Positions 32,740 to 43,574 of a stretch of DNA of 64,000 bases are shown here, one piece after another. Position numbers and translations under genes: made by a program. The stretch comes from Rhineura floridana (taxonomy: Eukaryota > Chordata > Lepidosauria > Squamata > Rhineuridae): NCBI RefSeq assembly GCF_030035675.1, contig NC_084500.1, forward strand, positions 14,135,100-14,199,099, in the 5' to 3' direction. The notes below the pieces were generated by a model. That model was not told where the DNA came from, did not search any database, and was given only the letters and a program-made list of their open reading frames with translations. Numbering within the stretch: the stretch's first letter is position 1; every line of letters begins with the position of its first letter.

Positions 32740-32880
32740 CTGGTTGGTGGCTCCATGTCAGTGAAGCAGTGGAATTTGTTCTGGTATTTAGCCTTGAACG
32801 TTCAAAGAGCACCTTGGACAGCTCCTTCAAAGTATGGACTAAAACCCAGAGCGGATTTCAATGCCCCACTGGCATGGAGC
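32740..32880 (+). mobile_element. Family G repeat fragment
   Basis: ggttggtggctccatgtc, gagcaccttggacagctcc and gactaaaacccagagcgg match 37928-38530. Confidence 0.55.
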
Positions 32881-33074
32881 TGCCCCCCCCCTGCAAAAAC
32901 GCAAGTATTCGTAGAAAAATGCACAAAAATGCAAGCACAATGCAGGTGGGCTTTTTTTAAAAAATGCAAAGGAATGCAAAAATGGGGCATAAACAGAACT
33001 GGACACAGAACAGAACGGAACTGATCAGATTCACCCAGCCCTGCCTTTGGCCCTGCAGATATAAGGGATGGATC

Positions 33075-33170
33075 CCGATGTATTGTTAGAGTAGACCCAC
33101 TTAAATGAACAGAGCGAGCTCTATTGATTTCAAAAGGGCCTCCTGTACAGATGTCTGCATCCAACCTTTT
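33075..33170. mobile_element. Palindromic GCAATCCTA-type miniature, degraded
   Basis: gttagagtagacccactt, ttgatttcaaaagggcctc and ctgcatccaacctttt show the usual layout. Confidence 0.5.
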
Positions 33171-33320
33171 AAAAACAGGATGTTAAAAAACACATACTGA
33201 AAACCACTTCACACCCATGCTCGACTTGTGTCTTAATTGTGCACATTACTAATATATCCAAGTTTTAATTGAAAAGACCACTCAGAGCCACCACAAATTC
33301 TGGGGAGAATCCAGGCTTAG

Positions 33321-33339
33321 TAAGAGAGAGAGAGAGAGA

Positions 33340-33389
<50 letters not shown>
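33321..33389. repeat. (GA)n(CA)n(GA)n compound microsatellite
   Basis: Runs of ga, then ca, then ga dinucleotides. Confidence 0.95.
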
Positions 33390-33391
<2 letters not shown>

Positions 33392-33519
33392 ACATTTCCA
33401 AGCATTCGGAACCGCCAAATTGAGGAAGAAATTCGTCAGGCAAGAATGAACAACAACAATAATAATCTTGGGGATGACCAGCATGACAAGAATTAACATC
33501 CCTACTTATGAACCATCTA

Positions 33520-33690
33520 TGCAGGGATAGCCAACAGGGTGGAGCTTCAGATGTTGTTGGACTGTAACATCATCAGCCCTAGAGCCAGCTTGGCCAATGG
33601 ATCAGGGATCATGGGAGTTGGAGTCCATCAACATCAACTTCTGCATGCAAAGCAGATGCTCTGCCACTGAGCTAGGGCCATTCCCCAATC
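33520..33690. mobile_element. Family-F hAT miniature followed by an Ala-type SINE head
   Basis: gttgttggactgtaacatca and gggagttggagtccatcaac are the miniature arms. From ~33640 ttctgcatgcaaagcagatg and ccactgagctagggcc are the tRNA-like part of an Ala-type SINE, minus strand. Confidence 0.7.
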
Positions 33691-33699
33691 CAGAGTGGT

Positions 33700-34300
33700 C
33701 TTTCCGTCTTAAGAAATGGTTTTTCCCCCAGACTCCCCCACAGCTAACATTTAGCACAGGACCACAAAAGAAGCTATAAAATGTTGGCACGCATTTTTGA
33801 GAGTACCTACATGGATGCCCAGGGAGATAAGCAAATAGTCTATATTCACAAGTTACAACCCATCTCCCATAACTTATTAACACATAGTCGGGATTAATCA
33901 AGCACAGAAACACTGAAGCAGGCCCCGCTAATTAGTCGGCAATGATAACTATATTTGTCACCCCTTCCCAATTAGTCTCCTGTACATTTCGGGAGTTATA
34001 ATTGCACCTTGTACTCCATTTAGATGCGACACCCACCTTCCCATAAGTCTCTCCTCCTAATTCTTCCACAAATTTGACAAAAATTTGACATTAAATATAG
34101 ATTATCTTTACATTTTCAGAATTAGCACAATTCCCCTTGAATGATACACTTCCCCTTCAATGATAAAACACTTCTCAATGTTCCCACGGAGTTGTGTGTT
34201 TATTAAATGAGCTGAAGAGGTTGCTCAGCTCTTGAAGAAGACTTCCATGTGCAGAATTCTTTGTTGAATCCAACATCCTGAAATGTGATAGCCATTAACT
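33700..34300. other. Unique stretch; homeodomain-site-rich block at 33905-34030
   Basis: 33905-34030 has ccgctaattagtcggcaatg, cccaattagtctcctg and gttataattgcaccttg: three TAATTA/CAATTA/TAATTG-type homeodomain half-sites in 110 bp. No repeat is recognised. Confidence 0.45.
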
Positions 34301-34304
34301 TAGT

Positions 34305-34380
34305 TCAGGGGTGGGGAACATGTGGCCCTTCAGTTGTTGTTGAACCCCAACAGCCCCAGCCAGCATGGCCAATTTTCAGA
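34305..34380. mobile_element. Family-F hAT miniature, half
   Basis: ggggtggggaacatgtggcc, ttgttgttgaaccccaacag and cagccagcatggcca. The right arm is absent. Confidence 0.65.
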
Positions 34381-34443
34381 TTAGAAAAAAGGTGAGGAAG
34401 GGAGAATATGATAGAGGTGTAAAGGATTGTGCATGGTATGGAC

Positions 34444-34579
34444 CACTGTTCTTCAACCTTGGGCCCCCAGATGCCATTGGACTACAACTCCCATCAACCC
34501 CAGCCAGCTTAGCCAATGGGCAAGGGTGATGGGAATTATAGTCCAACAATGTCTAGGGACCCAAGGTTGAAGAACAGTG
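34444..34579. mobile_element. hAT miniature CACTGTTCTTCAACC...GGTTGAAGAACAGTG
   Basis: 20-bp or longer terminal inverted repeats CACTGTTCTTCAACCTTGGG and its complement; inner arms ggactacaactccc / ggaattatagtcc. Flanks gtatggac and gtgctgac match at 5 of 8. Same family as 44989-45124. Confidence 0.88.
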
Positions 34580-34689
34580 GTGCTGACAAAGTGGATAAAG
34601 AGATATTTTTTCTCCCATATAACACTAGAACCTAAGGACTTCTTCACACACTGCATAGATCAAGCTATGGAATTGGCTATCCTAAGCTG

Positions 34690-34975
34690 TAGCGCTGGCT
34701 ACCAACTTGGACTGCTTTCAAAGAGGATTAGACAGATTCATGGAGGATAAGGCTATCAATGGCTACTAGCCACGACGGCTGTGCTCTGCCTCCACGGTCA
34801 GAGGCAGTATGCTTTCGTTGCTAGAAACCACAGGAGGAAAGAGTGCTCTTGCACTCAGTTTCTCCTGGTGGGCTTTCCAGAGGCATCTAGTTGACTACTG
34901 CAGAACAGGATGTTAGACTTAGATGGACCTCCAGCCTGATCCAGCTGCAGGCCTTTTCTTATGTCTTTATGTCAG
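34690..34975 (+). mobile_element. CR1-type LINE 3' end
   Basis: aagaggattagacagattca, ggctatcaatggctactagc, ggcagtatgctttcg, gagtgctcttgcactcag and cttagatggacctccagcct. This is the longest CR1 3' fragment here. Confidence 0.75.
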
Positions 34976-35024
34976 GGATGATGGGAGTTGTAGTCCAGCA
35001 ATATCTGGGGACCCAGGAGCATTG

Positions 35025-35110
35025 AAGAGAATGCAGAAACTCCAGATGGTCCAAAATGCTGCCGCGAGGATGGTAGCGAATGATGCCCAGTTCCACATCA
35101 TGGCTGCACA
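35025..35110 (+). mobile_element. L2-type LINE coding fragment
   Basis: Encodes KLQMVQNAAARMV, which matches KLQLVQNAAARLL of the 56.9-kb element (residues 904-916). It starts and stops abruptly. Confidence 0.75.
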
Positions 35111-35339
35111 GTCAAATGGAATAGTTGGTCATGATGGAAGATCAAGAACTGCCTACAGTATGTTGTTGCAAAAAAGAAAAAAGAATCACCATGGTTGACA
35201 CGCATCCTGAACATGCAATGCCAGTTTTCAGAAAGATGGAAGTCACTATAAAGCAAAAACAAAAATTCACACCCCCTCAGAGCCATGCTTGATGGAGAAG
35301 AATTGGAATCTATATACAGAAGTTATCAAGAGTGGGGTT

Positions 35340-36178
35340 GGAGAACCTCCAGCCTGTGGGCCTCATTAGACCTGGCACGGATTCCAATCTGACCTGAGAT
35401 CATATGTCAATTCAAGGGCAAACCAAAGGAACACTTTGGAGCTTGTAGTGAACCTCCACTTGTTTCTTTTCAAGCAGGGCTCACTGACAGCGCCAGTCAG
35501 CTGATTAATGCTGAAAGTGAGCCCCACTGAGATTGGCTACACACCAGAACATCCTGTCAGCTGATCATTGTCACAGGAATTTGCAAGAACTGATAATCAG
35601 CTGATTGTCCGAGCTGATTGTCGCAAATTATGCTACTGCCAATTATGCTTAGCCTCCAAACCAGAATTCAAAAGCCTATCTTCAAACCATGGTTCCCAGT
35701 TTTGATACGGAAGCAAACTATGGTTTCCCAGTTGCTGCAATAAAAAGTGGATGTACGATAAACCAGTTAAGAAAGCCAATTGTGACAGCAAGCGACCAAC
35801 ACATCTGCTCATAATTCAGTCCTCAAAGGAGCCAGATTAGAAAATACCCAATATATTGATTGGCAGGGGAAAGCCAATAGGGGGGAACTGATACTCAGTT
35901 ACCTATGTTTCAGTATGTACCTGTACAGTGTTAACCCTGTCAGTGCTGAGCAGAGAATTTCAAGGCCCAGCACTGTATTCAGAGAAAATGTTTTTTAACA
36001 GGGTCCAGATACTGAGTCCTTCATGTGTTCTCCCAAACTAGATTTGCCATGCATATGTGAATTGCACATTTGAACTCTTAGCTATCTTTTCTTTAAAATA
36101 TTCCTGACCAACCTTCCAGGGCAGGGCACTCTGCCCTCACAAGACAGCAGGAATGCAGGTCAACAGAATGCTTTTGAA
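35340..36178. other. Unrecognised stretch with reiterated cagctgat words
   Basis: gtcagctgattaatgctg, gtcagctgatcattgtcac, aatcagctgattgtccg and cgagctgattgtcg recur within 35495-35630. ttcaaaccatggttccc and caaactatggtttccc form an inverted pair at 35680-35730. Probably an old unclassified transposon. Confidence 0.4.
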
Positions 36179-36478
36179 CTAACAGGCCAGTATTGATTTG
36201 AGTTTGTTCTTTGTCCACTAGTCACTGCTTTTATCGATACGTTTCTTTCCCTCGCAAAATAAATTGACATCAGTATAGATATTTTGAAAGGAAATACCAA
36301 TATTTTGAAAGAGAATATCAATATTTTGAAGGAAATATAGATAAATGAAAGGAAATGTCGATAAAATAACTGTTTTTAATATTAGTACATAAACATCCAA
36401 TCTGCAGTGATAGAGAACAAGCACGTAATGGAATATTGCTACCTAATCCTAATTGGGCAGAATTCTAGCACATCCATA
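36179..36478 (-). mobile_element. hAT-type miniature, TAGGGATG family C, inverted
   Basis: Contains reiterated aatattttgaaaggaaat units, the complement of those at 27050-27125. It ends agcacatccata, a decayed TAGGGATGTG terminus. Confidence 0.72.
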
Positions 36479-36499
36479 CAAGATAGCATTATTATTGTT

Positions 36500-36910
36500 A
36501 TTATTATCATTATTTCATTTATGAATTACTTCCCATGAGACATCTGAAAGTGGTTCACAATATAATAACTGGTACATAAAACAATGAAAACAAATGCATA
36601 TATAACAACACTTTTAAAAAACCAATTCAACAGTAGCACATACTTAAATTCAATCCAAGACAGATACCAACAAGGATAAAGATTTGGAAAGGCCTGTTGA
36701 AAGAGGAACGTCTTTCACAGGTTCCGAAAAGACAATACAGAAGGCGCCTGTCTGATATGCAGTGGGAGGGAGTTCCAAAGTGCTACAACACTAAAGGCCC
36801 AATTCAAACATTGAGTGGAACAGACCGCCTAATAGGATGGTCTCTCCAGGATGCCCTCTCTTGCAGAACACAGTAATTGGTTAGGTATGCAGGGGATGAG
36901 GCGATCTTTT
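36500..36910 (-). mobile_element. Reversed L2-type LINE 3' fragment
   Basis: tttcatttatgaattacttc, gtggttcacaatataataac, gaggaacgtctttcacagg and gtgggagggagttccaaagt are the complement of the L2 3' UTR and final coding part. Confidence 0.65.
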
Positions 36911-37161
36911 AGGTATTCTTAGGTGTGTTTTACAACACAAATTTTTTTAAAAAGTAATAAAATCGCAAAGCACAGGACATTAAAATGTAACCAAATGCAG
37001 CCTGGAAATGTCTTTAAGTTTCTCTGGAAGTCTGACAAAGATGATACCATGAGTATTTTCCTAGAAAGGGAGTTTCGAAATGTCCTGGTCTATGAGCTCT
37101 CACCAGTAGGCCATGGAGAAAGCCCTCAAACACAGATCTGAACGCTCGAGCAGGCTCCCAA

Positions 37162-37549
37162 CAGGAATGGAATGATCTGTCAATTTTGGTTCTCTCTGTT
37201 TCTCAATTTTCCAATCTTAAATTCAATTCTCCACATTTCTGCTGCAATTGGTGGGTGTTTTTTCTTTGAAAAAAACATCCTCATGAAAATTCTCCAGCAT
37301 TTTAGAGCAAATTTCTCCTAATAAACACACTTTTGTGGGCAGTTTTGACAAAATGTACACATTTTTGCAAGCCTTTTCTCATCCAATAATGCCTTTTTGC
37401 ATGTTATTTTCACTCATGCTTTCATTTTTATCCACAGACGCAGACGTCAAAGGATGGCTGTGTTTTGGTTCTCATATTGTTTCAGAAAGTGCAAATTTGA
37501 TAAATTTGGCTGTAACTGAGAACTGAAGAGAAATCCCCATCCGTCCCTA
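37162..37549 (-). mobile_element. hAT-type miniature, TAGGGATGG family A, with 8-bp TSD
   Basis: CAGGAATGG ... CCGTCCCTA. Duplication gctcccaa (37154-37161) and gctcccag (37550-37557), 7 of 8 identical. Confidence 0.9.
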
Positions 37550-37611
37550 GCTCCCAGTGTGCACAACAGGGCTCCCTATTAGGTAACTGTGGAAGGAAGG
37601 GAAAGGATTGT

Positions 37612-37800
37612 CCACACAGGAAGCTGCCTTATACTGAGTCAGACCACAGGTCCATCTAGCTCAGTATTGCCTACACTGACTGGCAGCAGCTCTCCAGAGT
37701 TTCAGGCAGGAGACTTTCCCAGCCCTACCTGCAGATGCTGGGGATTGAACCCGGGACCTTCATGCAAAGCAGAAGCTCGACTGCTGAGCTATGGCCCATC
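37612..37800 (-). mobile_element. Ala-tRNA-type SINE
   Basis: acaggaagctgccttatact, ctgagtcagaccacagg, tgcctacactgactggcagc and gattgaacccgggacctt. The anticodon arm is slightly deleted (tcatgcaaagcagaagctc). Confidence 0.88.
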
Positions 37801-37927
37801 CTCCTGGATTGAATCTCAGTGGCAGAGGACTAGCTAAGATACCTTTTGCTACTATCTGCCTCAGATTTTATGTCTCTTGGGTCCCAGACAGGCAGTTGTG
37901 GTTGGCTGGCTCCTTTGGTTTGCACTA

Positions 37928-38530
37928 CAAACAGTGGAGACTGGTGGCTCCAGCGTCCGTAGGGCAGTGAATCCGCTCCAGGTTGTCACCCAAACTTTCA
38001 AGAGCTATCCAAGGTGCAGAAAAAATGGAAATGGACTGCCTTCAAGTCGCTCCCAATTTATGGTGACCCTATGAATAGGGTTTTCATGGTAAGCGGTATT
38101 CAGAGGGGGTTTACCATTGCCTCCCTCTGAGGCTAGTCCTCCCCAACTGGCTAGGGCTGGCTCAGCTTGCCACTGCTGCACAAGCCAGCCCCTTCCTTGT
38201 CCGCAACTGCCAGCTGGGGAGCAACTGGGCTCCTTGGGACTATGCCGCTTGCCCACGGCTGCACAGGTGGCAGGGCACGTAACCCCTGAGGCACTCGCTG
38301 TGGGGTGATCTTTAGCTGGCCTTTGACACCCAGGAGACACGAGCTGGGATTTGAACTCACAGACTCTGGACTCCCAGCCAGGCTCTCCTCCCCACTGTGC
38401 TATACCAGCTCATAAGGTGCAGAAACCTCTTCCCAAAATAGGTTCAGCACCTTAGACAGCACCTTGGACACCCTTGAAACTTCAGACTAAAACCCAGAGC
38501 AGATTCACTGAGATCAGAGCCACCAGCCTA
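37928..38530 (+). mobile_element. Palindromic CTGGTGGCTC repeat (family G), split by a SINE
   Basis: Left part 37928-38022, right part 38414-38530. Ends gactggtggctccagcg and gatcagagccaccag are inverted repeats. The SINE at 38023-38413 lies inside. Confidence 0.75.
38023..38413 (-). mobile_element. Full-length BovB-type SINE with 12-bp TSD
   Basis: Duplication aaggtgcagaaa at 38011-38022 and 38414-38425. The minus strand reads, in order: tRNA-like head (gagctggtatagcacagtgg, B-box-like gagttcaaatccc), a ~150-bp GC-rich body with no relative in the window, the BovB 5'-UTR-like segment (aggcaatggtaaaccccctc), and the BovB tail (catagggtcaccataaattg, cgacttgaaggcag). At ~390 bp it is the longest copy; the shorter ones lack the GC-rich body. 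Confidence 0.9.
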
Positions 38531-38575
38531 CAAAAATAATGCATTCTTGTATACATAACTGAAAAATGAGAAACG

Positions 38576-38780
38576 GACACTAAACCGCGCTGGGGCCCCC
38601 ACGGTCGGAGGCAGTATGCTTCTGAATACCCGTTGCTGGAAACCACAAGAGGGGAGAGTGTTCTTGCGCTCGGGTCCTGCTTGTGGGCTTCCCGTGGGCA
38701 ACTGGTTGGCCACTGTGAGAACAGGATGCTGGGCTAGATAGGCCACTGGCCTCATCCGGCTGGGCTTTTCTTCTTATGAC
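38576..38780 (+). mobile_element. CR1-type LINE 3' end
   Basis: ggtcggaggcagtatgcttc, gagtgttcttgcgctcggg, gaacaggatgctgggctaga and ggcttttcttcttatga. Confidence 0.78.
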
Positions 38781-39154
38781 AGCATCATCACATGCGCCAG
38801 GAGATGGCTAAAAAGAGAAAGAAGGTGCACAGGGAGACAAATGACGAAAGAGAAAATGTGAGGAGGGAGAAAAGACAAAGAGGAGGGCCCATCTTCCAGC
38901 TTTGGAGGCCAACGAGAAAACCAGGAAGGAGGACAAAATAACTTAATGTCAGTTTCATTTATGGATTCCCTGATGGAAGAAAGTCTGCCCTGATGTCTCC
39001 TTTCCTGGGCCTGAGGAATGGATTTCCATACAGACACTGGACTGTTTGTATTGCTGTGATTTCAGCAGTTTCTTGCTCCAATCACAGGCCTGGTATGTTT
39101 CTGCATATGGTATATTTCATCCACAGCTGCACTGCATTATGGGTTCCATAGTAA

Positions 39155-39554
39155 CAGTGGCATAATGGCAAATTCGAAAATGGAAGTTCCTTTCATGTTT
39201 GTCACAGCCATATCCCTTCCCCATTTATTTTGCTGCAGGGTTGAGAATGAGATTCTTAATGCCTTCTCCCACAACAACAGACATCCCTAGGAGCCAATAA
39301 ACATGAAAGAGGAGTGTTGGCTACTGAGAAGAGTCTTCTCAGTGTCTGACGCACCTCCTTTTACTCTGATTGTCTCCAATCAGCAGGAAAGGACAAGGAA
39401 GTATGTTAGAAGACTCTGCTCAGTGGCTAACACACTCATCTTTCATGCTGATTGGCTTGTATGATGATGGAGACATAGGAGCCTGCTGGGACTCTGCTCC
39501 CAAAAAAGTAAGGGGTCTAAGCCCCTCCTTAAGTCCCTGGATGACTATACCCCT
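39155..39554 (-). mobile_element. hAT-like element of the CAGGGGTGTA group, reversed
   Basis: cagtggcataatggcaaatt at the left and ggatgactatacccctt at the right are the complements of the 25498-25951 ends. The interior (gagaagagtcttctcagtg, tttcatgctgattggctt) is shared with that copy. Confidence 0.75.
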
Positions 39555-39587
39555 TCTTATAAAACAGTTTCTGCACCTGTGTATTTT

Positions 39588-39650
39588 ATAGAATCGTAGA
39601 GTTGGAAGGGGCCTAATAAGACCATCAAGTCCAATCACCTGCTCAATTCA
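39588..39650 (-). mobile_element. CR1 LINE 3' end, short
   Basis: tagaatcgtagagttggaag and gggcctaataagaccatcaa: complement of the CR1 terminal gattctatga and ccttccaactct words. Confidence 0.85.
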
Positions 39651-40047
39651 CTCGCAGTCACAATGCATTATAGGGTCTGTTGCCTTACAGTTGTATAAAT
39701 CATTGTTCTTGAGCATTCTGTGCAAGGTTATACAGCAGTGCCTGCATGAACATGTAATAGATCCCACAACAGCAAGGTGGGAACAACTGTCTCAGTGTCT
39801 CACCGGAACAGACGCCCAACATTTGTCATAGGAACAATTTGATGGCAAACTTGCTATTTTTCTTGAGCATGGGTACCAATACATAGAACCATTCAAATGC
39901 AAATTAAGATTAAATATAACTACCATATGTATTCTTACACATTCCAGGGATGAATAAGAGGCTAAAGTGAGTGGAAAGATATTTTTTTTAAAGGAGGTGA
40001 GCTTCTCAGCAGTTATCTTGAATAAACCAGGAATATAGCCAATGTGG

Positions 40048-40445
40048 GCAGTGAAAGAAGTGGATACGAGAAAAATCAACTCATTTGAAATGTGGTGTTG
40101 GAGGAGAGCTTTGTGCATACCATGGACTGAGAACAAGACAAATAACTGGGTGTTAGAACAAATTAAACCAGAACTATCACTAGAAGCTAAAATTGTGAAA
40201 CTGAGGTTATCATACTTCGGACACATCATGAGAAGACATGATTCGCTAGAAAAGACAATCATGCTGGGGAAAACAGAAGCGAGTCGGAAAAGAGGAAGGC
40301 CAAACAAGAGATGGATTGATTTATAAAGGAAGCCACAGACCTGAACTTATGAGATCAGAACAGGGTGGTTCACGGCAGATGCTCTTGGAGGTCACTGATC
40401 ATAGGATCGCCATAAGTCGTAATCAACTTGAAGGCATATAACAAC
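40048..40445 (+). mobile_element. BovB LINE 3' fragment with 13-bp target duplication
   Basis: Flanked by atagccaatgtgg at 40035-40047 and 40446-40458. It encodes the ORF2 C-terminus from AVKEVDTRKINSFEMWCWRR through LSYFGHIMRRHDSLEK and KRGRPNKRW. The frame breaks at ~40321 (stop after IDL). The 3' UTR follows, with the gatcgccataagtcgtaatc tail and a short caac run. It is a clean 5'-truncated insertion by target-primed reverse transcription. Confidence 0.95.
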
Positions 40446-40929
40446 ATAGCCAATGTGGAGCCTTATTGGCTACCCTTGTTGTCAACAGTTCCTGAGATGG
40501 TGTCTCTGACAGGTTGAGTTCCAAATTGCATACAGGACACGCTGCAACCAATGGAATTGGAAGCTGCCAGGAGTTTCAACTGACATTAGGACCCACTCTC
40601 TGTGCCACGGGACACCTCTCAGACAGAGGAGGCTGCTGGCCTTATCTCCACCATAGCATTATTAGTAAGGCCCAGAAAAGCACTTTGCTGGTAGCAGCAG
40701 AGCGTTTAAAAAAGGCTAGCTAGTGGTATGGCAACATACCCTGCCGTGGCTCTCTCTTGACAAACATGTCTTGCTTTCCTTGACCGGTTGACAGATTTTT
40801 GTTGGTTTGTTTGTTTGTTTTGATCACAAGGCCTCCTGTGGGGGGAAAACGTTTACATGCTGAGGAGGCAAACAAACTCTGCTTTTGGGAAGGGGTGGGA
40901 ATTGACCCCTGGAATAAAATTCCCACTAG

Positions 40930-41255
40930 GCCAGGGATGGGGTGCCTTTATTGGATCGAGGGCCACATTCTGAAGGCTACATGCCAGTGGTAGGGAGGTC
41001 TACAGACAAAAGCAGGCAAAGCAATGGCTGTCAGTTTTACCTGTGTACAGCTGGCTAGCTTCTACACAGACTCGCACACACACCCTCTCTGTCCTCCATC
41101 TTGGGAAGGAAGAGGCACAATCAGAAGTCAAGGGCCCATTCCAGTCAGGCAAAAACATCGAAGGAGGGCATGCAGCACCAGTAGGGGGTGTAGCCTGGGG
41201 AAAATTCCAAGGGCCAGATAGGGAGGCCTGGGGGCCGCATTTGGACCCTGCGTCT
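40930..41255 (+). mobile_element. hAT-like miniature, family D
   Basis: ccagggatggggtgccttta, tgccagtggtagggaggt, ctgtcctccatcttgggaag and gggggtgtagcctgggg. It ends in a cctgggggccgcatttgg equivalent. Confidence 0.75.
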
Positions 41256-41284
41256 GCTATTCTCCAGCTCTGCACTAGGCTTAG

Positions 41285-41525
41285 CATACCTCCTAGCAGC
41301 ATTGGCTGGTGCCCCTTGGGACTGGTGGGGCAGAAGGCAGAGAGGCCGACAGTCAGTGGAGCCACAGCCAATGGGAAGCGGAGGCAACAGATTCTGCTTT
41401 TGCCCCCCCCTTCTTCCCTGGTGAGTTCTACGAAGACAACGCTGACCCTAAGGAGGAGGAAGCTGGCAGGCAGTCGCACCCCCTGGAATGGTTGTAAGAA
41501 AGTAGGCAGGCAAGAGGGGGACTTA
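41285..41525 (+). mobile_element. hAT-type miniature, family E
   Basis: gctggtgccccttgggactg, ggcagaaggcagagaggcc, cctggtgagttctacgaag and tggaatggttgtaagaaagt. Confidence 0.75.
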
Positions 41526-41529
41526 CTGA

Positions 41530-41725
41530 ATTTGGTGGGCCACTGGCCCCTTAGCCCTAACAGGCTAATGTGTTTAACTTTTATATTTTTGTCGTTCCTT
41601 GTTTGTGTTTATTATGTTTGGTTGATTTTACTATGATATTTTGTATTTTAATCTTTTTGTACACCGCCCAGAGAGCTATTCGCTATGGGCGGTTTAAAAA
41701 TGAAACAAATAAATAAATAAATAAC
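41530..41725 (+). mobile_element. L2-type LINE 3' end
   Basis: tgtacaccgcccagagagct, attcgctatgggcggtttaa and the AAATAAATAAATAA tail: the same terminal hairpin as the 60.1-kb element. Confidence 0.88.
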
Positions 41726-41778
41726 AGGCCAGCCTCCGCTGGCTCCCAGTGGTCTCTAGGCATTAAAAAAAAAACCTT

Positions 41779-42457
41779 CTAGTAAGGATAGTAAGAGTAA
41801 ATTCCTCCCAGGTTTAAAATGAATAGTCCTAAAAGTCTGGAAAACGGCCCTTGGTTAAGAGTAGCTCAAATGCTTTTTGCACAATGCAAACATTTTGCAT
41901 CACCCCTTTTATTTCATATGTAAATAACGGCAAACACAAGATTCAGCGCTCCACCTCTCTTTTGACCCCCCGTGTGATTTTATTATTTGATAAAACGTCC
42001 ATTGAGAGCATCCTAGCTTCACAATCTCACACTGTCCCATTTCATCTTTAGAAGAAACATCTCCCTCAAACTGCACATTTTTTTAAGAAACAAACTACTT
42101 TCCTAAAGAGCATTGTAAAAAAACTAATAGTAAGGATAGTAAAAGTAAATTCCTCCCAGGGTTAAAATGAAGAGTCCTAAAAGTTTGGAAAATGTCCCTT
42201 GGTTAAGAGTCGCTCAAATGCTTTTTGCAAAATGCAAACATTTTGCATTGCCCATTTTATTTCATATGTAAATAATGGCAAACACAAGATTCAGCACTCC
42301 ACCTCTCTATCGACCCCCATGTGATTTTATTATTTGATAAAACGTCCATTGAGAGCATCCTAGCTTCACAATCTCACAATGTCCCACTTCATCTTTAAAA
42401 TAAACATCTCCCTCAAACGGCACATTAAAAAAAAAAATCTACTGTCCTAAATAGCTT
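41779..42457. repeat. Tandem duplication of ~345 bp of unique-looking non-coding DNA
   Basis: Copy 1 is 41779-42111 and copy 2 is 42127-42457, offset ~348 bp, same orientation. Long segments agree: ttcatatgtaaataa, ggcaaacacaagattcagc, gattttattatttgataaaa and catcctagcttcacaatctc. Each copy has ATGCAAACATTTTGCAT, two opposed octamer-like half-sites. No transposon ends or coding frame. Differences are scattered substitutions and few indels, so both copies have kept their layout. Confidence 0.9.
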
Positions 42458-42459
42458 TC

Positions 42460-43250
42460 TATAGGAGATGTTTTGGTTTGGAAGGCAATGTTTTTGCAAA
42501 CAAAAGATCCAGAAACAGGTGCATATTACCTAGCGATGGGGTAGGGGGGCATGGAAATCTTTTGCTAAGGTTTTTGCACTATTACAGACAGACAGAGCTC
42601 CATCTATAGAGATAAAAGTATCTTTTGTGCAAATGCTTGTTTAGCTCAATTGTTTGAGGGGGGAAATGTAAGGAGGGGTTTCCAAACGCTTTGAATGATA
42701 AAACAGCGTTATTTTCATGCATAAAAAAGAGAGTTTTTCATACACACTCCCCATAACTTTGTGGAGGGAGATAAATAAAGAAATTATGCATGCCAAGATA
42801 ATTTCACGGAGATGCAAAGTTCTTGTCAGGAGCTATTCAGAAATCAACACATACAAGGTTTTCCTCTGCGCTCTGTCGAGGATCTAGGGCAGAGGCAAAT
42901 TGTATACATAGGCAGACAGGTGCACTTATATAAATCCACCGCGGTTATCGCCTAGGGTCAAAAACAGAAAGATAACCAGTTCTTCACACAAGCTATATTT
43001 GCAGAACAATTGCAGACCCTGTTCTCTCACTCTAAAAGATATCAAGCCCACTGCAACACTGTCTTCCTCTTTAATATGCAAACAGACACATTTCTAATCC
43101 ACATTTACAACAGGGCCCTTTCCCACCAATATGACACTTGTGGGCACAATGGTGCCCTTGAGGTCTTCCCCTGGCACCCATGAAACCTCTGAGCCTCCCA
43201 CTCACTGCTCCCTTGCCCATGAAAGCTTCTGCTTCCTTGAAAAATGCATA
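42460..43250. other. Unique-looking stretch
   Basis: No repeat recognised. It is contiguous with the duplicated block and has a similar AT-rich texture up to ~42800, so the conserved-looking domain may extend to there. Confidence 0.4.
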
Positions 43251-43352
43251 GGGTAGTGTTCAACGCTAGTGCTTCTCAGAGTAGACCCAACTTAGGCTCA
43301 TTAATTTCAACAGGTCGATGAAGAGTAATACTTAGTCGAATACATCCCCTAG
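43250..43352. mobile_element. Palindromic GCAATCCTA-type miniature, degraded
   Basis: tagtgttcaacgctagtgc, tcagagtagacccaact and taatttcaacaggtcgatg follow the usual order. Confidence 0.5.
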
Positions 43353-43574
43353 AGCTGAAGGAGGAAGTCGGAAGAGTGATGCTCTTCTCTGTTTCCTCTT
43401 TCAGCTCTACATGCTTTTCCAGGCTCAGATTAATTCTACTTTTACCCAGATCCCTTGGAAAGGTAAATTGTGCACACAGTCCTTCTCTTTGGGGGGAGGC
43501 GCTGATCTGGCGGAAGAGGGAAAGAAGTAACCAGAAGGGGTGGCACCCACATCACTCACTGAAAAATCCAAATG

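Noticed and set aside
41043-41636. 197-codon open stretch as a protein gene
   Set aside because: It spans a family-D miniature, a family-E miniature and an L2 tail. The same sequence is repeated non-coding elsewhere in the window.
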